NCBI GenBank assembly: GCA_024689605.1 | Contig: JAILDD010000170.1 | Span: 4,191 to 68,190 of the forward strand | Reading direction: 5' to 3' | DNA: 64,000 nucleotides | Origin: Lachnospiraceae bacterium | GTDB taxonomy: Bacteria > Bacillota_A > Clostridia > Lachnospirales > Lachnospiraceae | Shown here: piece by piece, positions 35,878 to 43,464 of the stretch | Layout: every line of letters starts with the position of its first letter | Numbering within the stretch: position 1 is the first letter of the stretch | Position numbers and translations under genes: made by a program | Notes under the pieces: generated by a model | Databases searched by the model: none | What the model was told of the DNA's origin: nothing | What the model saw: only the letters and a program-made list of their open reading frames with translations

Positions 35878-35881
35878 GAAG

Positions 35882-35921
35882 TTTACATAAAACATAATTT
35901 TGTAAATCAGTGATCTATAAT
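35882..35921 (+). promoter_or_regulatory. Promoter with inverted-repeat operator before the non-coding RNA
   Basis: TATAAT (35916-35921) is preceded by the inverted repeat TTTACA (35882-35887) and TGTAAA (35901-35906) with 13 bases between. The repeat covers the -35 region, which matches the consensus poorly, so activation or repression by a DNA-binding protein is plausible. Confidence 0.45.
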
Positions 35922-35927
35922 GCAGTC

Positions 35928-36120
35928 ATGGGCGTGTTAATCGGATCTCCCCAGACACATCTCGATCCGGGGCACACATCTTTCGCGGGAGCGAAGGCCA
36001 TAGCTGACGATATGGGGGAAGGGCGGCGGCATGCTGATAAAACAGTAAGGGGAAGCTTATGTTTCACCCCTTTACTGGCAGATCAAAAACAGCCGGTGCA
36101 AATGCACCGGCTGTTTGTTT
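35928..36120 (+). ncRNA. Unassigned structured non-coding RNA (about 190 bases)
   Basis: No gene lies between LytTR and the radical SAM gene (314 bases). From the -10 at 35916 the plus strand holds CGGATC/GATCCG enclosed by GTGT/ACAC, then CTTTCGC-GGGA-GCGAAGG, CCATA/TATGG, a purine-rich stretch GGGGGAAGGGCGGCGG, CAGTAAGGGG/CCCCTTTACTG, and a terminator. The loop TCCCC in the first hairpin could pair with GGGGA of the purine stretch as a pseudoknot. It does not show the core sequences of tmRNA, SRP RNA, RNase P or the riboswitches I know. A short frame across it is not protein-like. Confidence 0.5.
36087..36120. terminator. Strong bidirectional terminator
   Basis: AAACAGCCGGTGCA (36087-36100) pairs with TGCACCGGCTGTTT (36103-36116). 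On the plus strand it is followed by GTTTATTTTAT; on the minus strand by TTTTTGATC. It can end both the non-coding RNA and the radical SAM transcript. Confidence 0.85.
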
Positions 36121-36126
36121 ATTTTA

Positions 36127-37089
36127 TCAACTACTATGGTATAGCCTTCCCTGATAACTCCCCCGCTTCTTCATTTCAGAGTGTATTCCGTTCATCACAT
36201 TTTTCTTGTCTCCGCTCCACCCGGGTGCTATCAGTATACTTTTAGGCCCGTCTCCTGTAAGCCGGTGTATCACTATTTCGGGCGAAAGCAGCTCCATGCA
36301 GGATATCACTATATCGGTATACTCAGATCTTGTAAGCACATCAAACTTCCTGGCTTCGAAATCATCAGCCATATCAGTCCCGCTCAGCACATGAAGAAGC
36401 TGAAGCTTTATTCCGAATATCGGGAAGGTATTCAGATACTCTATCGTGGAATGCATCATTTCTACACTCTCACCGGGCAAGCCGAGTATAACATGCACGA
36501 CCACGGGTATCCCCATATCATTCAGTCGATGGACTGCCAGCTCAAAAACCGATGTTTCATAACCCCTTCTGATATATTTCACGGTTTCCCTATGGATAGT
36601 CTGCAGTCCAAGCTCTATCCAGATCACTTTTTCAGGATACTCCCGTTTAAGTTCATCCAGAAGTTTCAGAACCTCGTCCGGCAGACAGTCAGGCCTCGTT
36701 GCAATGGATATTCCGATCACATCCCGTTCGTCAAGAGCCGCCTTATACAATACCCTCAGTTCATCCGCAGGTGCATATGTATTTGTATACGCCTGAAAAT
36801 ATGCCAGATACTTTACGGGATTCTTTGAATTTACCAACTTCCTGCCGTCTTCCAGCTGCGCCTTTATGTCAGGCTTTCCGCCAATGATTGCCGCTGATGC
36901 AAAGTCACCTGAGCCACCTTTTGAACAAAAAATACAGCCTCTGCTGCCGAGAGTCCCATCCCTTACAGGACAGGTCATCCCGGCATTGAGGGCTATCTTA
37001 TACACTTTAGTACCAAATGTTTTTTTGAAATAATGGTCCAGGGAATAATAGGGCTTATCCCCCCACAATCTGACTTGTTCTTCCTGCAT
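36127..37089 (-). CDS. TIGR01212-family radical SAM protein
   Basis: Radical SAM enzyme related to the YhcC group. The cluster motif is the variant CPVRDGTLGSRGCIFC, with three Cys ligands near residues 41-56, followed by GGSGDFAS. IEIGLQT-like WIELGLQTIH and HVILGLPGE are further family marks. The true substrate is unknown. Start codon is unclear: ATG at 37089 (used) and GTG at 37092 have no ribosome binding site, and TATAAT (37094-37099) lies just upstream. A TTG at 37068, with AGGAAG before it, would give the MWGDKPYYSLDHY start usual in the family. Confidence 0.85.
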   Translation of the reverse strand: MQEEQVRLWGDKPYYSLDHYFKKTFGTKVYKIALNAGMTCPVRDGTLGSRGCIFCSKGGSGDFASAAIIGGKPDIKAQLEDGRKLVNSKNPVKYLAYFQAYTNTYAPADELRVLYKAALDERDVIGISIATRPDCLPDEVLKLLDELKREYPEKVIWIELGLQTIHRETVKYIRRGYETSVFELAVHRLNDMGIPVVVHVILGLPGESVEMMHSTIEYLNTFPIFGIKLQLLHVLSGTDMADDFEARKFDVLTRSEYTDIVISCMELLSPEIVIHRLTGDGPKSILIAPGWSGDKKNVMNGIHSEMKKRGSYQGRLYHSS

Positions 37090-37101
37090 CACTATTATAC
37101 A

Positions 37102-38268
37102 TTATTTACGATTAGTTTCCGTTATGTGGCTCTTTACCGCTTCCGCAACCACATCAGCTACTGAAGGATGGAAGGCCTCGGGAATTATATTAGTCTCTGA
37201 AAGTTCATCCTCCGGTATAAGTGATGCGATTGCCTTTGCAGCTGCCATCTTCATATCCTCTGTGATCTGCTTTGCCCTGCCTTCCAGTGCGCCCCTAAAG
37301 ATTCCAGGGAAGGCAATAACGTTATTTACCTGGTTAGGGAAATCCGACCTCCCGGTTCCGACTATACGGGCGCCGGCTTCTTTTGCAAGGTCAGGCATTA
37401 TTTCAGGTACCGGATTGGCCATAGCAAGGATTATTGCATCCTTGTTCATGCTCCTTACCATATCCTGGGTCACAACACCCGGTGCAGAAACACCGATAAA
37501 GATGTCTGCTCCCTTCATAGCATCGGCTGTTGTTCCGCTGATATTTTCAGGATTTGTTATATCAACCATCTTCTTCTGCATCCAGTTGAGCTTCGGCGCA
37601 TCCTTTGAGATCACGCCCTTGCTGTTGCAGAGAATGATATTCCTGAAACCGTAGTTCATAAGAAGCTTGCAGATTGCAATACCTGCTGAACCCGCACCGC
37701 TTATTACCACCTTGCATGCTGCAGGCTCCTTGCCCACTATTCTGGTTGCATTGATCAGAGCTGCCAGTACAACTATGGCTGTTCCATGCTGGTCATCATG
37801 GAATACGGGAATATCGAGGGTCTCCTTAAGTTTTTCTTCTATCTCAAAACATCTGGGTGCGCTTATATCCTCAAGGTTAATTCCGCCGTAGCCCGGTGCA
37901 AGCCAGGTAACAGCCTTTACGATTTCCTCCGTATCCTGTGTATCCAGACAGATGGGCACAGCATTCACGCCGCCAAATTCCTTGAAGAGTATGGCCTTTC
38001 CTTCCATAACAGGCATGGCTGCCTTCGGTCCGATATTTCCCAGTCCCAGTACCGCGCTTCCATCAGATACCACCAGAATGGTGTTCCCCTTTATGGTATA
38101 TTTATATGCCGCATCCGGATCCTCTGCAATTACCTTGCAGGGTTCAGCTACTCCCGGTGTATATGCAAGCGCAAGCGCTTCCCTTGAATCCACCGGTGTT
38201 TTTGATACGGTCTCCACCTTTCCTTTCCACTCCTCGTGGAGCTTTAAAGCTTTTTCAGCATTACTCAT
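37102..38268 (-). CDS. NAD(P)-dependent malic enzyme (decarboxylating)
   Basis: Converts malate to pyruvate and CO2. Short bacterial type (388 aa): AYTPGVAEPCK near residue 34, GLGNIGPKAAMPVMEGKA near residue 75 with the catalytic Lys, FHDDQHGTAIV near residue 157, and a Rossmann GAGSAGIAI near residue 190. ME ends without the phosphotransacetylase domain of the large enzymes. Preceded by GGAGG. Cofactor preference cannot be read with certainty. It ends 10-13 bases before the radical SAM gene. Confidence 0.94.
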   Translation of the reverse strand: MSNAEKALKLHEEWKGKVETVSKTPVDSREALALAYTPGVAEPCKVIAEDPDAAYKYTIKGNTILVVSDGSAVLGLGNIGPKAAMPVMEGKAILFKEFGGVNAVPICLDTQDTEEIVKAVTWLAPGYGGINLEDISAPRCFEIEEKLKETLDIPVFHDDQHGTAIVVLAALINATRIVGKEPAACKVVISGAGSAGIAICKLLMNYGFRNIILCNSKGVISKDAPKLNWMQKKMVDITNPENISGTTADAMKGADIFIGVSAPGVVTQDMVRSMNKDAIILAMANPVPEIMPDLAKEAGARIVGTGRSDFPNQVNNVIAFPGIFRGALEGRAKQITEDMKMAAAKAIASLIPEDELSETNIIPEAFHPSVADVVAEAVKSHITETNRK

Positions 38269-38301
38269 GATGTTCCTCCTTGGTTAGTTAAGTAATATAT
38301 A

Positions 38302-38317
38302 ATCCCGAAGACGGGAT
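38302..38317 (-). other. Intercistronic hairpin before malic enzyme
   Basis: ATCCCG/CGGGAT with a four-base loop, flanked by further pairing ATATA/TATAT. No T-run, so weak as a terminator. Lies between the uridine kinase-like and malic enzyme genes. Confidence 0.35.
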
Positions 38318-38323
38318 ATATGA

Positions 38324-39985
38324 TCATACTTTGAAGCAGCTTCCTCCTACAAACTCCCTTACTATCGAATTAAACGGAAGCTTTTCACTGCTTATGCTTA
38401 AGAAATAATCCAGGAACTTAAGCAGGCGCTTAGCCTCCTGGTACTCAGGCATATCCGGTGTCACAGAATAAAGCAGCGGTTCTGCAAAAGGCTTAAGCGC
38501 TGCCATCTCATATATTGATGCAGAATTAAAAGTCGCATCAACATTTTCCTGGAAGGGGAAAATGTTTTCTTCCTCCCCCCTCCTTACAGACGGCCACATT
38601 CCGATGGTCCTCTGTGCAGAAGCGCCTCTTGTCCTGGCATCACGCACCATCCTTCTGAGAAGCCTGTTATCTGTCGTAGGTATCCTGTTGTGCTCATCTA
38701 TATTAAGGCTTGTAAGTGCGCTTATATAAATCTTGTATTTGCTGGATACCGGCAGTGCATAGCTCATCTTATCATTCAGGCCGTGTATTCCTTCTATGAC
38801 CAGTATGTCATCCGGTCCAAGCTGTTTTACATTCCCCTTATACTCACGCTCACCTGTGACAAAATTGAATGTAGGCAGCTCCACAGCTTCACCATCCAAA
38901 AGCTTTAGCATATCATGGTTGAAAAGCTCTACATCAATCGCTTCAAGGCATTCAAAGTTATAATTGCCGTCTGCATCCTTAGGAGTATCCTTACGGTTCT
39001 TAAAATAATCATCCACGCCTATAGGATGAGGGCTCAGGCCGAAGCTGGAAAGCTGAACTGAAAGTCTATGGGAAAAAGTAGTCTTTCCGGATGAGGACGG
39101 TCCGGCTATCATTACAAACTTCACACCGCCGCGCTTTACTATATCCGATGCTATTTCAGCAATACGTCTTTCCTGAAGGGCTTCCTGCACAAGTATAACA
39201 CTGTCCATGGCCCCGTTGCAGATTTTTTCATTAAGGTCTCCCACAGTACTTATGTGCAGTTTCTGTCCCCATTCAGTCGCAGTATCCAAAGCCCCGAAAA
39301 GATTCTTCCTTGGTTCGAAGGCATCCACGGTAGCAGGAGTCCCGGCATCCGGAAGGATCAGCATAAAACCGTTTTCATATTTCTCAATATCGAAATACTT
39401 TATATAGCTCGTGTTCGGAAGCATGTATCCGTAGAAATAATCCTTGTATCCGTCAAGATCATAAATATTAACGCTGGAACCGCGTCTGAACTTAAAGAGC
39501 CTGCTCTTATCAGTCATGCCGTTCTGTTCAAATAACGCCCTTGCCTCTGATGTGGGATATGCGGACTTTGTTATAGGCAGTGCATCAGCCACCAGCTCTT
39601 CCATATGAGCCTTAAGCTTTACGATAAAGCCATCATCTATGTCCATGTCAAAGAGTGGACGGATAAAGAGCCCGTTTCCTATCGCAAACTCCACTTTGAA
39701 CTGCTTGGACTTATCCTGCCCCAGCACATCATCAATAGCCTTCATTGTAAGAAGTATCGCGCTTCTCTCATAGGTCTTATGGCCTCCCGACTGGGAAAAA
39801 GTCACAAACTTAACTTCCGCACCATCCTTTGCTTTTCTGTAAAGCTCTCTTAATTTTCCATTCTCCGATACAAGGGCGATCTGGTTCTCATACTTCCCCT
39901 GGTATTCCTGTATGATCTGCTCATACGTAGTTCCTGATTCGTATTTCTTCTTTTCACCATCGATTTCAATAATGATCTCACCCAT
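38324..39985 (-). CDS. Uridine kinase-like protein with N-terminal TGS/ThrRS-like domains
   Basis: A 553-aa protein in three parts: a ubiquitin-like TGS domain (1-65, IIIEIDGEKKKYESGTTYEQ), a ThrRS second-additional-domain-like part (about 70-240), and a P-loop nucleoside kinase (about 280-553) with GPSSSGKTTFSHRLS. FSHRLSVQLSSFGL and DDYFKNR match uridine/cytidine kinases. The fusion is recurrent in Clostridia; RNA sensing by the TGS part has been suggested only by analogy. GGAGG precedes the ATG. Physiological substrate unproven. Confidence 0.9.
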   Translation of the reverse strand: MGEIIIEIDGEKKKYESGTTYEQIIQEYQGKYENQIALVSENGKLRELYRKAKDGAEVKFVTFSQSGGHKTYERSAILLTMKAIDDVLGQDKSKQFKVEFAIGNGLFIRPLFDMDIDDGFIVKLKAHMEELVADALPITKSAYPTSEARALFEQNGMTDKSRLFKFRRGSSVNIYDLDGYKDYFYGYMLPNTSYIKYFDIEKYENGFMLILPDAGTPATVDAFEPRKNLFGALDTATEWGQKLHISTVGDLNEKICNGAMDSVILVQEALQERRIAEIASDIVKRGGVKFVMIAGPSSSGKTTFSHRLSVQLSSFGLSPHPIGVDDYFKNRKDTPKDADGNYNFECLEAIDVELFNHDMLKLLDGEAVELPTFNFVTGEREYKGNVKQLGPDDILVIEGIHGLNDKMSYALPVSSKYKIYISALTSLNIDEHNRIPTTDNRLLRRMVRDARTRGASAQRTIGMWPSVRRGEEENIFPFQENVDATFNSASIYEMAALKPFAEPLLYSVTPDMPEYQEAKRLLKFLDYFLSISSEKLPFNSIVREFVGGSCFKV

Positions 39986-40063
39986 AAGTAACCTCCTTAT
40001 TTTTTGTATAACCCAAACCTTATTTTTGCTGTAAAATTATTTCTGTCACTGTACACCTATTAC

Positions 40064-40846
40064 TCATACCACAATAAACGGTGGTGTCTGAGATGCAATA
40101 TTAACCGTCAGCTCAGGGATTTCCTTTCTCATAAAATCCTTCATGTATGAACAGAAGATCTTTTCTATCCCCCAGTGCCCTGCATCAATTACTGCAAGCC
40201 CCTGTGCCACCGCATCTATACCGTCATGATGTCCTATATCACCGGTTATCAGTACATCCGCTCCGGCACTTATCGCATACCTGCTCATACCCTTTCCGGA
40301 TCCCGGTGAGATTGCAGCCTTTCTTATCCTTTTGGAAGGATCACCGAATATTCTGACACTGTCTATGAGAAATACATCCTTTACCATTTCCGCACAGTCC
40401 TCAAGACTCATTTCCTGCGGCAGCTTTCCTACCCGTCCTATACCTTCCTTGGATATGGAATCCTCACTGGTAACCATCAATACTTTCCTGTCTGACAATT
40501 CCATCCTGTCCGCGGCATCATCCGCCATACCTATCACATCAAAGTTTGTATGCATGGCGTAGCATGCTATATCAGATGAAATAAGTTTTAACAGCCGCCG
40601 TCCCGTCATATCATCATCAGTCACATGGGAAACGGATCCGAATATCAAGGGATGATGCGTGAGCAGAAGATCAACTCCCAGAAGTACCGCTTCATCAACC
40701 ACTTCATCAGTAGCATCAACAGAGATCAGGACGGAATTGACTTCCTTCCTCCCCCGGCCGCACATAAGTCCCGGGTTGTCCCACTCTTCGGCAAAAGATA
40801 CCGGCGAATGTTCCTCAAGTCTTTTTATCAGTTCCTCAAGATACAT
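40064..40846 (-). CDS. Nif3-like dinuclear metal protein (YqfO/NIF3 family)
   Basis: Conserved 260-aa protein that forms a toroidal hexamer with a two-metal centre. Seen: EEWDNPGLMCGRG near residue 20, LLLTHHPLIFG with the HH metal ligands near residue 63, and ITGDIGHHDGIDAVAQGLAVIDAGHWGIEK near residues 205-235. It lacks the PII-like insert of the longer form. The ATG at 40846 lies 19 bases inside the trmK end and has AGGAGGGGG upstream, so translation is coupled. Proposed roles (GTP cyclohydrolase-like, metal chaperone) remain open. Confidence 0.9.
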   Translation of the reverse strand: MYLEELIKRLEEHSPVSFAEEWDNPGLMCGRGRKEVNSVLISVDATDEVVDEAVLLGVDLLLTHHPLIFGSVSHVTDDDMTGRRLLKLISSDIACYAMHTNFDVIGMADDAADRMELSDRKVLMVTSEDSISKEGIGRVGKLPQEMSLEDCAEMVKDVFLIDSVRIFGDPSKRIRKAAISPGSGKGMSRYAISAGADVLITGDIGHHDGIDAVAQGLAVIDAGHWGIEKIFCSYMKDFMRKEIPELTVNIASQTPPFIVV

Positions 40847-41553
40847 AACCCCCTCCTTACAAGATCCAGTTCATGGTTCAGTTCACCACACCGCTCTTCC
40901 TTCCTGTCCGCATCCATTTCCGCCTGTTCTATATTTGCTATAACATTTGTCAGGACGCCTTCTCTGTATTCAAGATAATCCTTAAGAACAGGATTCTTTT
41001 TTTTTATCAACGGATTTCCGAATTCATATGACACGTCATCATACAATTCATTTTTTTTCCCCGCACCTTCCGACCGGTAAATCACCAGCATCATTGGGTA
41101 ATACTTGCCATCCTCAAATACCATATCTTCATCGGCAATCTCAAAACCTTCATCTTTAAGGAATCGTCTGACCGCTCCCACATCCGACTGTGGCTGAAGT
41201 ACAAAACGATCAAGCATCCTGAACTTCCCAATATTTTTCTTTACGATATTGATGATCAGATGTCCGCCCATTCCGGCCACTATTGCGGCATCACATTCAT
41301 TTTCTTTTAATTCGTCAGCTCCATCGGAAAGCCTGCAGTCTATCCTGTCTTCAAGCCTCGCTTCCAAAATATTCTTCTTTGCAGCCTCCAGGGGACCTTC
41401 CCTTAGATCCATCGCCAGTGCTCTGTTATATAAACCACGTTCCACAGACGCAATGCTTACCAGGGCGTGATCGCAGCCTATATCCGCTATGCACATTCCC
41501 TTTCCTGCAAGTCCTATGACTGCTTCCATTCTTGCAGACAGCTTTATCTCCAT
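40828..41553 (-). CDS. trmK: tRNA (adenine(22)-N1)-methyltransferase
   Basis: Methylates A22 of tRNAs such as Ser and Tyr. IADIGCDHALVSI near residue 24 is the SAM-binding motif I, and NECDAAIVAGMGGHLII the catalytic region. I start at ATG 41553 (MEIKLSARM) because it lines up with the B. subtilis homologue's start and has GGATAGG just upstream; ATG at 41565 has no ribosome site. It sits directly after dnaG with no rpoD between, and overlaps nif3 by 19 bases. The C-terminal half is a coiled-coil helix, as usual. Confidence 0.9.
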   Translation of the reverse strand: MEIKLSARMEAVIGLAGKGMCIADIGCDHALVSIASVERGLYNRALAMDLREGPLEAAKKNILEARLEDRIDCRLSDGADELKENECDAAIVAGMGGHLIINIVKKNIGKFRMLDRFVLQPQSDVGAVRRFLKDEGFEIADEDMVFEDGKYYPMMLVIYRSEGAGKKNELYDDVSYEFGNPLIKKKNPVLKDYLEYREGVLTNVIANIEQAEMDADRKEERCGELNHELDLVRRGLCILRN

Positions 41554-41580
41554 ATTCCTATCCATTAATATTGATATCTA

Positions 41581-43389
41581 CTATACATTATATTTTCTTT
41601 GAGAGAGCTCTTCCACAAGACGCTTTCCCGCTATCAGCCGTTCCAGTTCCGCCCCCGGATCCGAAGACATATTTGATGATGCCCCCAGGCCATTCTGTTT
41701 AACTTTAATCACGAGATTCTTAAATCTGTCTGCTCCTGATTCCACATTTTGGTTTTGTTCCTGTTCTTCCGGTGATGAAAAGAAAACCTCTGTCACCAGC
41801 CGCTTTTCTTCCTCATCCTCAAACTGCTCTATAACTGATGTGGGAACAACTTTACCGTCAGCGATCTGTCCGAAAATGATCTCAGCTGCCTTTCGATATA
41901 CATTATCCGTAAAATCCGATGCCGTGATATCAGCCTTTATCTGCTCATACAGCTCCGGCCTCTGAGCAATCCATGCAAGCAGTGTCATCTCGCAGCGCTT
42001 CGCACTGCCTTTTATATTATCCTTCCTTTTTGCACTTTCTTCATTACCGAGATTTCTTACTCTAAGTACCGCTTTTGTCCTCTCGCTTGCCCCCCGGCTC
42101 GCAGCACTCATGACAGCTTTGTGCAGTGTATCCCTGTCAATACTATAAACAGATGCTACATCCGTCAGATAATTTTCCCTTTCAATCTCATCTTCAAATC
42201 TGCAGAGCATATCCACAAGGATCCTGGTAAATTCTGTCCGCTCCCTTGCTCCTGCTCCTTCTGTTTCAAAGGGAACATGGGCCTGTCTTACCTCAAACAT
42301 AAATCCGTCTTCAGCATGATCCAGCCTTTTCTGAAATTCTTCAACGCCAAGTCCCTTTATAAATTCGTCCGGATCCTTGTAGGGTTTCATGTTTATGACA
42401 CTTCCGTGCATATCCATTTCATTCAGTATCGCCAGAGCCTTAAGCGCTGCAGACACTCCCGGGCCGTCACTGTCATATGCCAAAAGAACATCCTTGGTAA
42501 AACGTTTTAAAAGCATTGCCTGTTCAGGTGTAAAAGCAGTCCCAAGAGAAGCCACTGCCTCTGTGAATCCTGCCTGATGCATGGCAATGACATCCATATA
42601 TCCTTCGCAGAGTATCATGTATCTCTTCTTGGTCCTTCGTGCATTGTTCAGTCCAAAAAGGTTTTTGCGTTTTTCAAAAATAAGGTTTTCCGGTGAATTC
42701 AGGTATTTGGGCTTTGCATCCCCCATTACCCTGCCGCCGAAACCAATGACCTTTCCGTTACTGTTCTGTATAGGGAACATTACGCGGTTAATGAATTTAT
42801 CCACCAGGCCCTCTTTTTCATAAAAAACACCCAGCCCTGCTTCCCTTATCAGTTCATCATCATATCCCTTCTTCCTGAGATACCTTACAATGTCATTGCT
42901 GTACTGAAGTGAATATCCCAGTCCGAAATGCTGTATGGTTTCCCGGGTCAGCTGCCTTTCCTCAAAATATTTCATTCCCAGCGCCCCCGCATCGGTTTTT
43001 AGCTGATAAAAGAAATATTTTTCCGCCTCATTCATTATCTCGAAAAGCTTTTCCCGCTTCCCCATATTACGCTGCATTTCAGGCGTATATTTCACCTCGG
43101 GAAGCGACACGCCCGCACGATCCGCAAGCATTTTTACTGCCTCGGGAAAAGTGTAATTCTCATATTTCATAACGAATGAAATGACATCACCACCCTCCAG
43201 GCAGCTGAAGCAGTGGCACATCTGCTTGCTCGGTGAAACAGAAAAGGAAGGATTTCTGTCATTATGAAAAGGACAGAGCCCCACGTAACTTCCACCCTGT
43301 CTTTTTAAGTGCACTCTTTCACCGACCACACTCACTATATCAGATTTTGAGATCACCTCATCTATGATCTCCTGTGAGTAATAAGGCAT
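41581..43389 (-). CDS. dnaG: DNA primase
   Basis: Makes RNA primers at the replication fork. The CHC2 zinc finger uses Cys39, His42, Cys60 and Cys63 (GLCPFHNDRNPSF, MCHCFSC). The TOPRIM core has CEGYMDVIAMHQAG near residue 265 and LAYDSDGPG near residue 315. MPYYSQEIIDEV is the standard start, at ATG 43389 with AGGAG six bases before; a longer frame to 43458 would run through repeat R2. The C-terminal DnaB-binding part (about 430-602) is shorter and less conserved. Followed at once by trmK. Confidence 0.95.
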   Translation of the reverse strand: MPYYSQEIIDEVISKSDIVSVVGERVHLKRQGGSYVGLCPFHNDRNPSFSVSPSKQMCHCFSCLEGGDVISFVMKYENYTFPEAVKMLADRAGVSLPEVKYTPEMQRNMGKREKLFEIMNEAEKYFFYQLKTDAGALGMKYFEERQLTRETIQHFGLGYSLQYSNDIVRYLRKKGYDDELIREAGLGVFYEKEGLVDKFINRVMFPIQNSNGKVIGFGGRVMGDAKPKYLNSPENLIFEKRKNLFGLNNARRTKKRYMILCEGYMDVIAMHQAGFTEAVASLGTAFTPEQAMLLKRFTKDVLLAYDSDGPGVSAALKALAILNEMDMHGSVINMKPYKDPDEFIKGLGVEEFQKRLDHAEDGFMFEVRQAHVPFETEGAGARERTEFTRILVDMLCRFEDEIERENYLTDVASVYSIDRDTLHKAVMSAASRGASERTKAVLRVRNLGNEESAKRKDNIKGSAKRCEMTLLAWIAQRPELYEQIKADITASDFTDNVYRKAAEIIFGQIADGKVVPTSVIEQFEDEEEKRLVTEVFFSSPEEQEQNQNVESGADRFKNLVIKVKQNGLGASSNMSSDPGAELERLIAGKRLVEELSQRKYNV

Positions 43390-43424
43390 ATGTTCTCCTA
43401 AAAGATAAGCACATATTCCCTCTG

Positions 43425-43444
43425 CAGCAAGTACTTTGGGCTGT
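43425..43444. repeat. Short dispersed repeat R2, copy 1
   Basis: CAGCAAGTACTTTGGGCTGT, 19 of 20 bases identical to 49119-49138. Contains the palindrome AAGTACTT and flanking CAGC/GCTG arms. Between dgt and dnaG. Confidence 0.55.
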
Positions 43445-43464
43445 GCTGTTATATACAATATAGA

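Noticed and set aside
35928..36120. Known RNA classes (tmRNA, SRP RNA, 6S RNA, cobalamin, SAM, glycine, c-di-GMP riboswitches) for the candidate RNA
   Set aside because: Their conserved core sequences are not visible. 6S RNA cannot be fully excluded by eye, because its sequence is variable, but there is no single long interrupted stem joining the two ends.
35910..36245. Plus-strand short open frame across the candidate non-coding RNA
   Set aside because: It runs into the terminator hairpin and the radical SAM coding region, has no ribosome site, and its sequence resembles no protein.
36181..36828. Plus-strand open frame (215 codons) opposite the radical SAM gene
   Set aside because: The radical SAM motifs are unbroken on the minus strand; the plus frame has a Tyr/His/Ile-rich shadow composition.
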